Positions 35,052 through 47,266 of a stretch of DNA of 64,000 nucleotides are shown one piece after another. The notes below the pieces were generated by a model that did not search any database, was not told the origin of the DNA, and saw only the letters and a program-made list of their open reading frames with translations. Within the stretch, counting starts at the first letter, position 1; each line of letters opens with the position of its first letter. The stretch is from Pseudofabraea citricarpa (taxonomy: Eukaryota; Ascomycota; Leotiomycetes; Helotiales; Dermateaceae), in NCBI GenBank assembly GCA_029641185.1, contig JAPWGK010000004.1, positions 1,240,001-1,304,000 on the forward strand. The letters run 5' to 3'. The position numbers and the translations under genes were made by a program.

Positions 35052-37451
35052 TGCAATACTAATTTCGACAGATTATTGGGTTTACAAGAACAAGTGTCAA
35101 CTGTTTGATGAAATATCATGGGGGGCTGCTCAACTTTATAGAATGCAGAGATGGAAGAGATGTTTTGGTAGTAGGGCAAGGCTGGCCCACATCTGAGATG
35201 ACCGCATAACTCAGGTCAGCGTAACACAGGCGAAGTTCCTTGCAGATTCGCAATTTGTCGGATACATACCGACTGTGATAACCAAGTGATGTAGTCGTGC
35301 AACACCATTCATGTGCTTGTGAATATTGCTCTTCCCATCGCCCCGCTATGAAGCAAATACTAGGTAGATACGTCGCTTCAGGAGAAAGCAAATAATAGCT
35401 ACCATGTTTTGATAAGGTATAATCCCATTCGAAGATCTTAGCTTAACAGTCCCTTTAAAATCGGAATCCATAGAGCCATGCTTGGAACAAACTTGATTGA
35501 TAGATAGAAAGTACCTATATGTTCTGTATTTTGGTGGTAGACGGCTCACCAACAACGACGATACACAGTTTTTCAACGCCCGCTGCATGTCGACACAAAA
35601 AAAGGTTGTAGGGTGACCGGCAACCCCTTCAGGAGTGTTTTGCGAATCCAAAGCAGCTACACCGCGGGATAGTGCAGCACTTCAGCCTCATCGTGTCGTA
35701 TAATGTGCTCTTCTGCCTAACTGTTGTTTCAAGAGTACATGCCTTAGAACCAGCGTCTAGCCAAGACGGCAAACGTCCTGCTGTACTCTTCTCGATTCGG
35801 ATGCGGCTTTGGAGATCTGCTTCGTGCTTTCCCTCCGAGGATCAAGGATTCTATTTGTCACTCGAAAAAGCTTGGAGCGGAGCCAAGTTCTATCACCGAG
35901 CCTCATCCCGCCAAATCTCCTTGTACACTAGGTACTTTCTCATACAAAATTTACAGCCTATACTTACACATCTCTATAATGTAGGTTGCTGTCGGTATAA
36001 TATTCACTCTACATGACCTGGGAGAATCGACGACCTTGTGTGGTCTGTTTAGTCCCCATTGAATATCTACCGTCGCTATATAAACGAGGAATCCTTACGA
36101 TCCTTTTAATAGAATATGCCTCAGCCAACCTTTCGTATTAACACCACATAGTGAATCAATACGTGAAGATTAAGAGACCATACCCTCCCTAATCGATCAC
36201 CTCCGAACCAGAAATATATCAACAGCTGCAAACAAGATAAGAGATAAAAACAGGAATAAAAACAAGCAGGAACATCACCGTGTAAATCAAGCTGATGCGA
36301 AAAATTGTTACATTACAAACTTATCACCCACCTTTATCCTACTCCATAGCTGAAGATACATAACCCCTCTCTCTATCTTACCTATAGAACCCAAATAGCC
36401 AAGCCCAGAGAATTTCTGACACCTCGAGAAACGCACGCAAACAGTGATCGATATATCAAGAAGCAGAGGCAGAAGCAGGAGTACTCAACATCTCTCCCCA
36501 GCATGTTATCTCAAGGAAAAGAAGAAAAGAGGAAAAGAGGAAAAGAGGAAAAGAGGAAAAGAAGAAAAGAAATAGAACCATTAGATAGTGCATAAATACC
36601 CCGCCATACAGTCAGAATACAAGCAATTATCCATCCGCTCTACGTCTCCCTCAAAAATGCCAGCCTGATTGATCCCGAGACACAGATCCCTTGAAATCCT
36701 TAGGCCACCTAGTGACAAGACAAGAGAGTTGGCTAGCCAAATTTCCCACTACCATTCAAGAGCCATGTCACTCCATTACCAAACCTCGGCAAGCAAAAAG
36801 AAGTTATCCAAAAAAAAGGGGAAGAGGGGAGTGGGGAAGAAAAACAAACTTCAGACAGACAAAATTCGCCAACATCTCACTGTCTATCAAATACTCATCA
36901 ATCCAGCAACCAACGATCGCATCACATACGCACCCAATAATCCCAAGCATCAAGATCCGAGTAGAAATTGCATTTACATTTTTGACCGGCTAGCTGCCTA
37001 CGTGCTTGGTTCTCCATGACCGCACCCTGGAACAGATCCACCTACGTGAAAGTGGCACTACTTTTGCGGAGCACGAAGATTTCCTCTCTAGAAGAAAAAG
37101 AAAAAAAGAAAAAAGATGAGCTGAATATGCTACGCCATGCCATGCAGTGCCGTGCATAGAAGGGGAAAACAGATTAACCCCTGGTAGTAGCCGCCGTATT
37201 ATACATAAGAGATGTGTGCGCCCTGCCCCATTTTCCCAGCACGTATGTAGTGATACACTTGTGAATTCTGAAAGGAAATATAGACTCCGCTCTCTGTAAC
37301 TCAAGGTTGCGAAGCTAGCTGAATTTTCATCGAAAGAAAAAGGTGGCTTTGATGTACCACCAGTTCGATTCGATGCATAAGCTGGTATGCTTGTGGCAGA
37401 ACATCGATGAAGAAAGAGACTGGATCCTTAGAATTCCTCTCCAAGAGCCCT
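35052..37451. other. 2.4-kb gene-poor region
   Basis: The left part probably contains the unresolved first exon and promoter of the cysteine-rich membrane protein. A short purine tandem repeat lies at 36513-36570. No complete gene is recognisable. Confidence 0.45.
36513..36570. repeat. Purine-rich short tandem repeat
   Basis: About seven copies of an 8-nt unit of the form AGGAAAAG, with GAAGAAAAG variants at the ends. Simple-sequence DNA in an intergenic region. Confidence 0.7.
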
Positions 37452-38429
37452 CTATTGACGCGGGCGCTTGCGAGAGCTTCCAGATGGAGTGGGGTGCATC
37501 TTTTCGGACTTCTCCCTCTTGAGTTTCTCGTCGAGAACGCGGGCTAAATTGAAGAATTAGTATGAGGTATAAGTAGCACAGAAGATTGATTGACTTACTG
37601 AGAACATCGTATCCGAATTGTGGGAACTCCAAGCACATCTGTCTGAACTCGTCCTCGGCCTCGGAGCGTAGAGTATGGGATCTCGTAGCCCAGAAGTTGG
37701 CAACAGGCGCACGGATGGTCGTGTCGTCCTTGTGGGTGTGGGCATATACGTATCGTGCATATGCGATCTCGCCCTTGGCTGTAGAATTGACACAATGGAT
37801 CTTGGAGGAAGCAAGTGACTTGAGTGTCGGCAGCTGGAGTGTCTCGGCAAGAGTGTAGACACGCGCATGCTTCAGTAGCTGATCACCTGTCTCATCGACT
37901 TCCGGAACACCTGGCTCGCGCTCAAGATCGCGTTGGCCTGCGAGCCTGCGGGGAAAGTAGTCGCCAGTGTAGAGAAACTCAAGAAAGCAACCCACAGCAT
38001 CCAAATCTTCATCAACCAGGTCAATTCGGCGATCCTGCGGAGATCGATTAGCATAGTCATGATAGCAATGCCCGCAGATTTGTATACCGAAACATCATCG
38101 CTGAACTTCGCGCACGCTTCAGCGAACCACGGACTCTGAATCAGAAGGGCTTGATGAGCAGTAAGCAGGCATTGATCCTCGCCTTGCCCGACAAGAAGAC
38201 CGATTATGGGACTCTTGAGATAGTCGATGTAGGTGACACGCGATGTGATATCCTCCTGTGGCTCATTTTGGAATGGCAGCGCGCTGTCGCCGGCGTTCTC
38301 TGTGCTCTCGACCACCTCAACCTCTGGCGCAGCTGGGTCAATCTCAATGACCACCTCGCCGCCCATCTCAACATCAATAGGGGCTTCATCTGCTGCAGGC
38401 CCTCCAAACATATCTGCGTTGTCTGCCAT
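37452..38429 (-). CDS. BTB/POZ domain protein
   Basis: Three exons: 38429-38088, 38034-37599, 37543-37452; 289 residues. An acidic disordered N-terminus of about 60 residues is followed by a BTB fold: a first part with YLKSPIIGLLVGQGEDQCLLTAHQALLIQSPWF is joined over a 53-nt intron to DRRIDLVDEDLDAVGCFLEFLYTGDYF, the classic end of a fungal BTB domain. A helical C-terminal region (YTLAETLQLPTLKSLA) follows, and a basic tail (KKR-like, ending GSSRKRPRQ) may be a nuclear signal. BTB proteins of this size act as protein-interaction adaptors, some for cullin-3 ligases. The partner here is unknown. Confidence 0.88.
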
Positions 38430-39080
38430 CGTATCGGTCGAAAGAGTTGAGTTAAGGCGCGTTGCGAACGAGTGTGGTAACTGTGTGTTGAGCTTAACAG
38501 CTCAATTGAGGTCGAAATTTATTAAATGGGTGGAAATATCTATAAGGATGTTTCAGTTAGGAAATGATAAATGAGTGAGTGTTGTGAATGAATAAGTGCC
38601 TTGATGCTGACAATTCGTAAAGTGAGGGTTGAGAGTCAATATGGAACGTTTTCAAAGCTCCCCAGCCTCGCCATTAACACCCCTGATCAAGTTCTGCAAT
38701 GATGCCTTGCGCTCGTAGTTAAAAGTTAAGGCATCAAAATATGGCACGTGCTTGGAATCTGGCCCGAGCGCGTGGATAGCAAGGTACTGTGTGTGTGTAC
38801 ATCGTGCTTGTTGTTATGCGGGGTTCGATGCTCTGGCCTTCGATAAGTATTGCTTACATGCCATAAACTGCGAAGAGCGTGTCCAATTCGATATTTAACT
38901 CAATGTTCTATTCATTTCGTTCTGAACAACTGTCATCTACAAACTATAGGAAGCATCTGTGCCTCATCTATTTGTACACACGAAAGTAGGCGTATGTGGT
39001 ATAGAACGATAACGCCAGATTAAGTAATAAACGCCTGTCCATGCAAGCAATCCCAATAACGCTTAAACAATTTGATTTTG
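38430..39080. other. Spacer between the BTB gene and the PAP2-like gene
   Basis: Contains the promoter of the BTB gene and the 3' flank of the PAP2-like gene. Nothing else is seen. Confidence 0.45.
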
Positions 39081-40427
39081 TCAAGAACGGCTGCTTCTTT
39101 GACGAAATCGATTACCGGTAGTAGGAGCAGGCTTTTCGAGCCTTAAACACCACAGAAGTAGATCCTCCAGTGGTAGCATTACCAGGAACACCCGGTTGCA
39201 GAAGTATGCCATCAAGACCACCAGGACAGCGATACAGGCATCTAGGTAGTAGTGGTTGGCAGTAGCAACAATCGTGATGAGGATCCATGCAGGATAAGCA
39301 ATGCCGACAAGCGCATAGAAAAGAGCCCAGAATTTTGTTTTTCGCAATTCGCCCTTCTCAAGACTCTTGCGGAATAATCCAGAATGATACATCATAGTGG
39401 TGCCAATACAGAAAGAGTAGCCGAAATGCATCGAAGGCATGGCTGCTAGGGAGTTGACATATTTGCCCTGCATCCAAACACTCTGTGCGTTGTTACGACC
39501 AACAGAGTCCAGGAATCCATATTCCTGAGGAAGGAGTCGAGGGGGCATGCATGGGTAGAAAATGAAGATACAGAAAGCAAAGAGATTGGTAAGAGTCATG
39601 GTACGTCGAACAATGGCGAAGGTCGAGTGCGATGGAGCTACATAGTAATACCAGGCGATAAATCTGACCAAAGTTAGTACGTGAGATCTACTGGGAAGAC
39701 AAGGCAACAAACCCTACAGTTCCAGGAATATGGATCAAAGCATAAGAGCGGTTCAAAACGGTCAAGAAGGTTTGGTGACCATGCATAAACCACTGCTGTA
39801 CCTCAACTTCCTTGACTGGCCAAAGGAAACTCAACCAAGAGAACTGCTCAAATTCCAACACAGCCAACCCATGGTCTTGCGCTACGTCCCAGATTGAGGT
39901 GTTTGCAAAGATGGCCTGGGACGTAAGGCTAGAGCATCGGTAAAAGGCATATGTGATGATCCAGTAGAACATTTCCATCAAGAAGGGGAACTTTTGCATG
40001 ATCCTGCTGTGCAAATGCTGCGCAAATCTCGAGGTGTTCGGTGTATATACATTTGTCCCACAGCATCTTCTTTTCTTAGGCGGGTTCTTCATTGTTGATA
40101 TGGAATCGAAGCTCTCGTTGTCGGACGTAATCATATACTCGCTGGCTAACAAGTCGTCTGAAGACCGAGCCGACTCCGCATCATCGTCCAACAGCGCTCT
40201 TTCTTTCGTGCCACGACGGAAAATTTTGTAGCCTTTCCGCCTCGTGAGTAACATTGAACCTACTAATATGCTGGCAACCATCTAGAGAGGGTTAGCTTTG
40301 TGACTGCACTGTTGAAATGGTCCGGCGGTCTTACCACCGGCTCTGCCCAGCCTGGTAACCTAAATTGCGGTGCACTATTCCATTCCGGCTCCTCTATGGG
40401 CACTGTAAGGTTCATTGACGCGGCCAT
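39081..40427 (-). CDS. Integral membrane PAP2-superfamily protein (Aur1/inositolphosphotransferase-like)
   Basis: Three exons: 40427-40335, 40281-39713, 39663-39081; 414 residues. The N-terminus is cytosolic with an acidic Ser stretch. Several membrane helices follow. PAP2-type catalytic motifs are visible: AMPSMHFGYSF with its His, and ATANHYYLDACIA with the second His and Asp. Spacing and the flanking helices fit the PAP2_3 (Aur1-like) branch rather than soluble acid phosphatases. The family includes inositol phosphorylceramide synthase and lipid phosphate phosphatases; this member is not necessarily the essential Aur1 itself, and its substrate is unknown. The short first exon encodes only the N-terminal 31 residues and joins in phase 0. 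Confidence 0.88.
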
Positions 40428-42332
40428 CTTCGCGATTGTGATGGATCTGTTGTCGCGATGATGTTAAGGAAGAAGTATAGGCCCAAGCCAGCGCCTGGAG
40501 GTCTTGCAGAATGGTGGGTAAGGAGTGCAATTGCCAAGCCTCGTCGACAGTAAAGGAGCGTATTTAGAGTGGTAAAGTGGTCGTGTGATGGGTGTTACGA
40601 TACAGACTCCAGTGCCTCTCGTTTAGGGGTGCTGTCTAACTTGTTTGTTTGTGCAAGGCCGTCAAGGAGAATTAATTAAAGGGTCGGCATGTATGGATGG
40701 AGGCCGAATCGTCCTTTGGGAGGGGACAGAAGGGGAGGAAGAAGGGAAGGAAAGTGGTGAAGGAGAAGAGACGATACGAGGTACGGGCAGGTACGTAGTA
40801 CGACAACAGAGGAGAAGAAAGGTGGAGTTTCGGAGTGGCAGAAGGATCTCCAGCTTTTTCTTCTCCTGGACAATCACGAATCTGGATCGACGGGACGTGG
40901 AGCAGCAGCAAGGGAGGGGACGTATTATTATTATTCTTAGTGCCTTGCCAAGCAGCCTGAAGCCTGAAATGGGATGCGAGATTGCTGCGCAAACCTCCGT
41001 CATCCTGGATACGCCCCACAAGACGCCATTGTCGATACTCTCTGAATGGGCAGAACATCTCTACCGTGTGCATCTCCTCTATGCAGCTCTACGCGGCATT
41101 ATTGCAGTAGAGTTACTAGAGTATTGCTGGTGGTTGCAACTGAAGACAGCAAGCAGTACGACAGGCACGACAACAGCACGTGCCAACCGCAACAGTCCCT
41201 ACTTCGTCTGATAGTTATTATGCTCCATGCTCCATGCTTCCTCCTCCTCGAGCCTCGTCCTCCTCAGCAACCTCATACACGGATGACGAAGTGCACGATT
41301 CACCCTCTCATTGGACACTCTGGGCTGTGGTTGTCGCGTCCCTCGTCGAGTCCTCGAGTCCTCCAGACGTTCCCGTCAATGCGCCTGGTCTTGTTCGTCT
41401 ACTGTCGAAAAGTATGTCAGGTCTTGACATAAAGAGACGGGCCATGGGAAAGCCCGCAGCGAAACTCTGTCTTGGCCATTGCAACCAAGTCCCGAGGAAG
41501 CCGGCTGCCCAAGATGCTCGAACTGGACCGTACTTCGACCTCTTTCTTGCGACCGTACCTGTCTATACCCTCAGATCCCACGATTCCTATAATAACCTGA
41601 GAACTGGATGCTGAGATACCGAGATTCAGGTCAGGCAATGCACAACTCGGTGAGTACGCTACTGGTACAGGAGGGCAGCCTGCCTTGTCAGCTCGAAGGA
41701 TCCACTTGCCGCTGTATGGAGGACGCCTCTTTCCAGCCTTCCAGCCATGCAGCCACACGCTCCACCCTGGCCGGGCACGATCCAACGGCTCAAAATAGGG
41801 GGCAGATGACCTGCCAAGCACTGCTGCGACTCCACCGACCTGGCCAAAGCTGAAGCCGCTGATTGGCTTGTTCGTTTCTCGAATGAGAGGAGCCTCAAAC
41901 AGCCCCGGGCTGACGGTGGTGATTGTGTTGAGACGCCATGTTGATTTGGTCGCGTGCCAGCAGAATCCCCTGATCTCACACCACACATGACGCTTACTCA
42001 AAAGAGAATATCGACAGATAAATCGATAGAGGGCTAGAGGTCCCAGGAAACTCGTCCCTGAGATCTCGCCCAGGCCTTCATTTTTAAGCATAAAGCGTGA
42101 TCCCTCCGAAGCTCCTTGGCACTGAGACCATCCCATGCGAGTGGGTTTATTTTCAGGGACTGGATTGCCTACCAATCGCACCGAGCAAAAGATCAATATG
42201 GAAAAAGACGTCACCAATGAATTCAATATACTCACACGTGAAGCTGGATGAGTCTGCAGCACAGAAAGTGAGCGATGGCCCTCTACTCGTCCCATAACAC
42301 AACTCACATTTACATGTGAACCGTCCCAACCA
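40428..42332. other. 1.9-kb intergenic region
   Basis: Left end: promoter of the PAP2-like gene, with polypurine tracts near 40725-40830. A long minus-strand open frame (about 41417-42295) is present but has no recognisable motif or splice support and is treated as unproven. No other gene seen. Confidence 0.4.
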
Positions 42333-44204
42333 TCATCTAGACCACCGCTCGACCAGCTCTTCGCGGTGTACGTTCCTCGCTTGCAATTTTCGCAAATCGA
42401 CCTGTCCTAAGGTCTCATGCAGCTTCTCAACTTCAAACTCCAGGGCGTTGACGGCTGACTCGGTATCATCATCCAAAAGCCGCACTGTTCCGAAAGGGGA
42501 TTCGGCCAAGAGAGAGTCCCGTAGTATCTGCATTGTGATCTGGGCATCTAGCAGATACGAAGAGATGGAAGACTCTGTCGTTGCTTGCAGACTTGTTGAA
42601 TGCGTTTCAAGCTTGCTCATACGATCGTGGAGCGCTCTTTCAAGAATAGTAACGCGAGCTTCGTCGGAATCTGCGTCTGCGGGAAGAGAAATCCCAAGGC
42701 TACGGAGAAGCTGCTGCTCAGGCTCAACTTCTTCATCGAAGTTGGTTGAAGAACGCCGCCTATTGCCTCGGAGTCGACCAGGCGATTGGGCCGAAGACAC
42801 TTTTCGCGGTCTTTGAACTGGCTTTACAGCATTGGTCTGAGAAACTGGCTCAGGTACTTTTAGTTCCTTGTTTGCCGTATCAATAACAAGTCGAACCGAA
42901 TTTTGATGACTTCGATGCTCCTCTGCTCGCTCAAGGAACAGACCAATCTTGTTCACCAGGAAGACAAGACATTTATATATCTGCAGAAAGTAAGCCAAGT
43001 GAGTTCTCACAAATTGAGGGTTTCCGTACGTAAACAACAGCCTCTTCTGTTCTTTGTTGCCCTTGTCCGCTTCTTGCTTTGATTTCTTGAAGGGCTGGTT
43101 CAAGATACTGCTGCTCAACTGACATCTGAGCTACTGGTAGAATTTCCGCATAAAGCGATTCTAGCTCTTCTTGTAGATCTTCGGTTTCTGTTGGCTCAGA
43201 ATCACCACTGCTGGAGGTCTTGGGCTTTCCTAATGCCTCGAGATATATTCGGTCAAGTTTAGTCCGCACTCCTTCAACAGTGTGCTTGATCAGTCTGAAA
43301 TCATTAGTGCATTGCTCAGATAAATGAAGTAAACACTAGATAATGAAAGCAAAATAGGTGGAATGAACCAGATGCAGACGCGCTTCATTGAAATGACAAA
43401 ATTGTAGACTCTGAGGTTCTTGAGGTTCTTACCGTGCACAAAGTTCTCGTATCTTTTCTACAAGGACATCATCAGCCGACTGACTGGGCTCGAGGCTGCT
43501 GGAAAGTTTCTGTAGACTTGAAAGAAGCTTGTCATCCGATTTTAAGATGCCGTCGACAGTTTGCTTTACATTGGCCTCAGAAGCCTTGACTTGTTGTTGC
43601 AATTCCAGGGTTTGGTATGAGAGATTCTCGGAGATTTCTTCAATCTAAAACCATCTTTAAGCACTTTCATATGATTCATAAGATTGATTTGTCTTACAGC
43701 TGCTGTGATCTGCCCATTTTCAACTTCCCATCTCCGGGTTTGGTTGCTGTTGCTTTGAGCTCGTGCTTTATCTACATGCGCATTGCTTTTGACCAGCATG
43801 GACATGGCATTCTGCTGTAGTTTCAAAGTCTCGGTCTGCTTCTCAATCGCTGCTGTAGACCGCTTCAATTCGTCGATGGCAACCTGGACATCAAGCTCCC
43901 CCAGGCCTGGTATGACTCCTAAGTCATGAGAAGCTGAGATTTTGTCAAATTCACCAGTCTTCTTCAGAGATGCGTATCTGAAAATGTGTGAGTTTGGTTA
44001 TTGTAGAAATGTGAACGTGAAAACATACAGTGCAGCCTCTTCCTTTGTCAAGAGCGTGTCGTCAGTGAGGTATTCTTCGACCCATCCCTGAATAGCGGTC
44101 TGGCTGTCAGGGTCTCGAAAGGCTGACTCAATCGCTGTACGATCGAAAGCAATATCACGATCACGCAGAGTTTTCAAAAGACGCTCGAGGGTATTATCCG
44201 CCAT
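42333..44204 (-). CDS. Coiled-coil protein, HAUS augmin-like complex subunit 3-like
   Basis: Five exons: 44204-44029, 43977-43698, 43644-43433, 43294-43030, 42980-42333; 526 residues. The third intron is 138 nt, long for this window. The N-terminal part resembles HAUS3: IQGWVEEYL, LLTKEEAALYASL and a coiled coil beginning IDELKRSTAAIEKQTETLKL. Long coiled coils run to about 330. A basic patch, KPVQRPRK...RLRGNRRRSS, lies near 370-390, followed by another coiled coil to the end. Augmin recruits gamma-tubulin to existing spindle microtubules. The HAUS3 link rests on N-terminal pattern and layout, so I leave the symbol empty. Confidence 0.8.
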
Positions 44205-44456
44205 GGCGAATGTGGGGTGTCGAGCTCAGGAGCAGAAGGCTGACGGGTGGCCTTGTTTACAAAAAGAGATGGCACCTGCTGCAGTCACGTTGTCGCGATG
44301 CGAAGCCGCGGTTCAGTTCAGCCTCTCCACGGTCGCCATGCTGCTGGCGCCGAAAGCCGGAGAAAACCCACTCCATTCTTGAGTCAGATTCAAACAACGA
44401 TTCTGCAGTGGATTCTTTCCTTTGCAGGTTTCCGCACAGTATGAAAACCGTTCAAG

Positions 44457-46360
44457 ATGGCTGCAAATTCAGGAATCCGAACTGTTCTGCTCGCTGATGC
44501 TATCGAAGCTCTGAAATTGGTACGTGGTCGCACAGAAACCCGGAAGCGTCGGTCGACATGGCTTTCGTTCTCGTCTACATGTGATGATATCTTGGGCGAG
44601 GCTGACGATTTCGCAGGTGTTCCGTCTGTCATGGCGACGAAACATTACAGCATGGATATTCGTGCCCCCAGGAATTGTCCTGATTCTCCTAGCATGCTTC
44701 GGAATTGATTCTCTGATTGGACTTACTTCTGTCTCTTTTCCAGCATCAGTTGCTTGCATGATTCTCTTGTTCTTCGCTTTGATTATCTCAGATGTGGTTG
44801 TCGGAGCACGACGTACCAACGCTCTTGTCAGCATCATTGATATCCCAGTAAGTCTTCTGTGGAACTCTTCTTCCTAGTAGAGTCACATTTCTGATAGACG
44901 CTATTCTAGGCAGGATTCTCTCTTCGCTACATCAATATATTCTTCACTCCTAGTTTCGTTCTACTCCCGCTCAGCCCGTCCATCAGCGGCGTGGAAGTTG
45001 GGAAGATGATAGCAGTATTTTGTAAGTTTTCTGCTGTAAATATACCACAGACTAGAAATTCTAAGATCAAGTAGTGATAGGATTTGTTGTTGTCTTCGCC
45101 GTGACAGCATGGACAGTTCGCGGGCTTCAGCTCGTCATGGGCTCGTCTAAACGTGCCATGACAGAACGAGCTGAAGAGATGGGCCACGAGGACGATGCCA
45201 TCCCTCTGGCGGACGTCAGCAGGAGCGGGCAAGAGTCGCAGATCACTCAATCTGGTGCTTCAACACCACCAGAAGACCTCGCTACGGAACTGGCAAATGA
45301 TCTTACTGCGCCTCCAAGGGCTCAAGATCCGTCTCGTATCCGGGGTACTGGAGGTCCTCCTGAGAGCAATGTCGTCTCAGAAGCTCTGAATACCATCGTG
45401 GCCCCGCAAGCTCCTCTCCCACTCACTCGCCCCCAGCGATGGGCAGCTTTGATCAATAGGAACTTTGATAGAATAACCTATGCGTCTATCTTCGTCTTTA
45501 TTGGGCTTCCAATTTACTACACCACAGGATATGCTATGCCGGCTCAGCTGACATTTAACATTCTTGCTTACTTCGCAGCATTGGCGCTTCCTGCGAAATG
45601 GAGGCAGTTCTTACACCCGGTTCTCGTATCTTCTCTAATCACCTGTCTTGGAATATGGGTTCTTGGTCTCATCAGAGGCGATAGCCTACATGACGTGCTC
45701 GGCGCGTACAAGACAGGCACGAAGTATACGCAGCTGTGGCATGGTAAGAAGGACTTGGAATCGCCTGGAGCGGGTGACATTTTCAGCAGCGTGCTAGATG
45801 CCAGCATTGTCGCACTTGCGCTGCCCATGTTCCAGTACCGCAAGGAGCTTCAGCGTCATTTCTTCGCCATTGTGATTCCCAACGTTGCTGTTTCTATTGC
45901 GTCTTTGTTTGGTTATCCTGCTGTTTGCTACGCCATAGGCATATCTTCTACGCGAAGTCTGTCATTCGCAGCTCGTAGCTTGACCCTTGCGCTGGCTACA
46001 CCTGCTGTAAGCAATCTAGGTGGGGATTTGAATACTGTGGCTGCTCTTGCTATCATGAGTGGCATTCTTGGAGTTTTGGTTGGCGCTAAGTTGCTTGAAC
46101 TGCTTAGAATCCCTGAAGGCAAGAAAATACCGAGTAGCATCCTACTTTGATTATACTAATTCTTGATAGATGACTATGTCACCAGAGGTGTTACCTTAGG
46201 CGGTAGCTCATCGGCAATAGCGACAGCACTGTTATTGGTTACTGATCCTCGTGCAGCAGCACTATCAAGTCTTTCAATGAGCTTGTTTGGTACAATCACG
46301 ATCGTTCTGACTTCGGTCCCACCTATAGTTAATGCAATCACATCGATGGTAGGGTTATAG
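44457..46360 (+). CDS. LrgA-LrgB fusion membrane transporter (PLGG1-like)
   Basis: Five exons: 44457-44519, 44617-44847, 44910-45021, 45075-46118, 46170-46360; 546 residues. The N-terminal LrgA-like half has several membrane helices (ITAWIFVPPGIVLILLACF onward). A hydrophilic linker of about 90 residues follows (MTERAEEMGHEDDAIP onward). The C-terminal LrgB-like half contains ALATPAVSNLGGDLNTVAAL, matching the LrgB core, and the final VTRGVTLGGSSSAIATALL and SLSMSLFGTITIVL segments. Plant homologues with the same A-B order (PLGG1) move glycolate and glycerate across the plastid envelope; the fungal substrate is not known. The last intron uses a GC donor (46119-46169). Without it the final LrgB motifs are lost. 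Confidence 0.9.
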
Positions 46361-46608
46361 ATAGATATTAGAGAATAGCAATCACTTTTAGGGTTACCTA
46401 ATCTCATCTTGTTACGACCAACCTCTCTTACAGTACGAAGCCATAGAAATGCACTACCATAACGTGAGATAAACCTCTCCTTATTTCGTTACGCTGAACA
46501 TGTTCGGCTAAGGTATATGAACGTCTTCCCTCAATAATAGTCCTGCATTTATTCTAGTCTTATCATGGCCGATTAGTGAACGTTGCAAAAGATGTTGTGC
46601 GACCACTC

Positions 46609-47266
46609 TTACCTCTCGATCAAGTGTAAGCCAGAGGCAGTTTCGACAACTGTGCTGACCTCTCCAGGCTTGAGCTGGAAAGCAGCATCTTCAAATTCCT
46701 TCTGCATGTCCCCTCTTCCAAAGAAACCAAGGTCGCCCATCTTTCTAGCACTGCTGCAGTCGGATTCACTGATGGCAAGATCTCCCAGAGACTTCTGACC
46801 ACTTCGAATTCTAGCTTCGTGGGCAAGGATAATGCTCATAGCCTCATCTTTTGTGCGCTTGATCTCAGCCTGTCTTGAAGTCAGAAACCTTGTCTATCCG
46901 CAGCTGAAGTATTATCATACCTCACGCCAACTGCTTGGTCTCCGACTATCTTTATGCTTGACGAGCAAGTGACTTGCGCGGATCTTTCCCTCCTTGCCGT
47001 TGATACCGGCAGCTTCTGGTCTAATCTCAGGCGCACTGTGGTTCTTGGCCATATATTCCTTGAGCTTCTCGGTATCAGTTCCCTGCGGAGGCTCCCAACG
47101 CGACAGCTTCTGAGATTCGTTGAAGTAGTATGGCAAGTTCTTGGAATTCGAATGGCGAACCTCCCATCCAGATGGAAGCCCTGCGTCAGCCTTATAGATG
47201 TTAGCTATCTCATTAACGTTTGCCGAAAGTAAACAAAGGACAAGCTGGGGATGGCAACGGTACCAT
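46609..47266 (-). CDS. ESS1: Peptidyl-prolyl isomerase Ess1/Pin1 (WW plus parvulin)
   Basis: Three exons: 47266-47264 (the ATG alone), 47190-46921, 46869-46609; 177 residues. The enzyme isomerises phospho-Ser/Thr-Pro bonds, notably in the RNA polymerase II CTD. The WW domain (about 5-37) is GLPSGWEVRHSNSKNLPYYF followed by NESQKLSRWEPP. The parvulin domain begins IRASHLLVKHKDSRRPSSWR, with the phosphate-binding KxxxxRR basic cluster, and ends GEVSTVVETASGLHLIER. No ATG lies in frame before GLPSGW in exon 2. Splicing from ATG|GTACCG to TATAAG|GCT gives MADAGLPSGW, the expected start, through a 73-nt intron with a GCTAAC branch site. Confidence 0.92.

Noticed and set aside
35672..35800. Plus-strand frame with a signal-peptide-like start
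   Set aside because: It lacks an ATG in that frame, ends without domains and has no splice partner; considered as a misoriented leader for the cysteine-rich gene but it is on the wrong strand.
36513..36570. Regular repeats considered as a CRISPR-like array
   Set aside because: No spacers; simple purine tandem repeat in a eukaryotic genome.
41417..42295. A long open minus-strand frame of nearly 300 codons
   Set aside because: No domain, no compositional or splice support, and an odd Trp/Cys/Ser-rich translation; most likely a chance open frame in GC-richer intergenic DNA.
46134..46169. A 36-nt GT-AG intron at the end of the LrgAB gene
   Set aside because: Below the size of other introns here; the 51-nt GC-AG intron gives a better family match.
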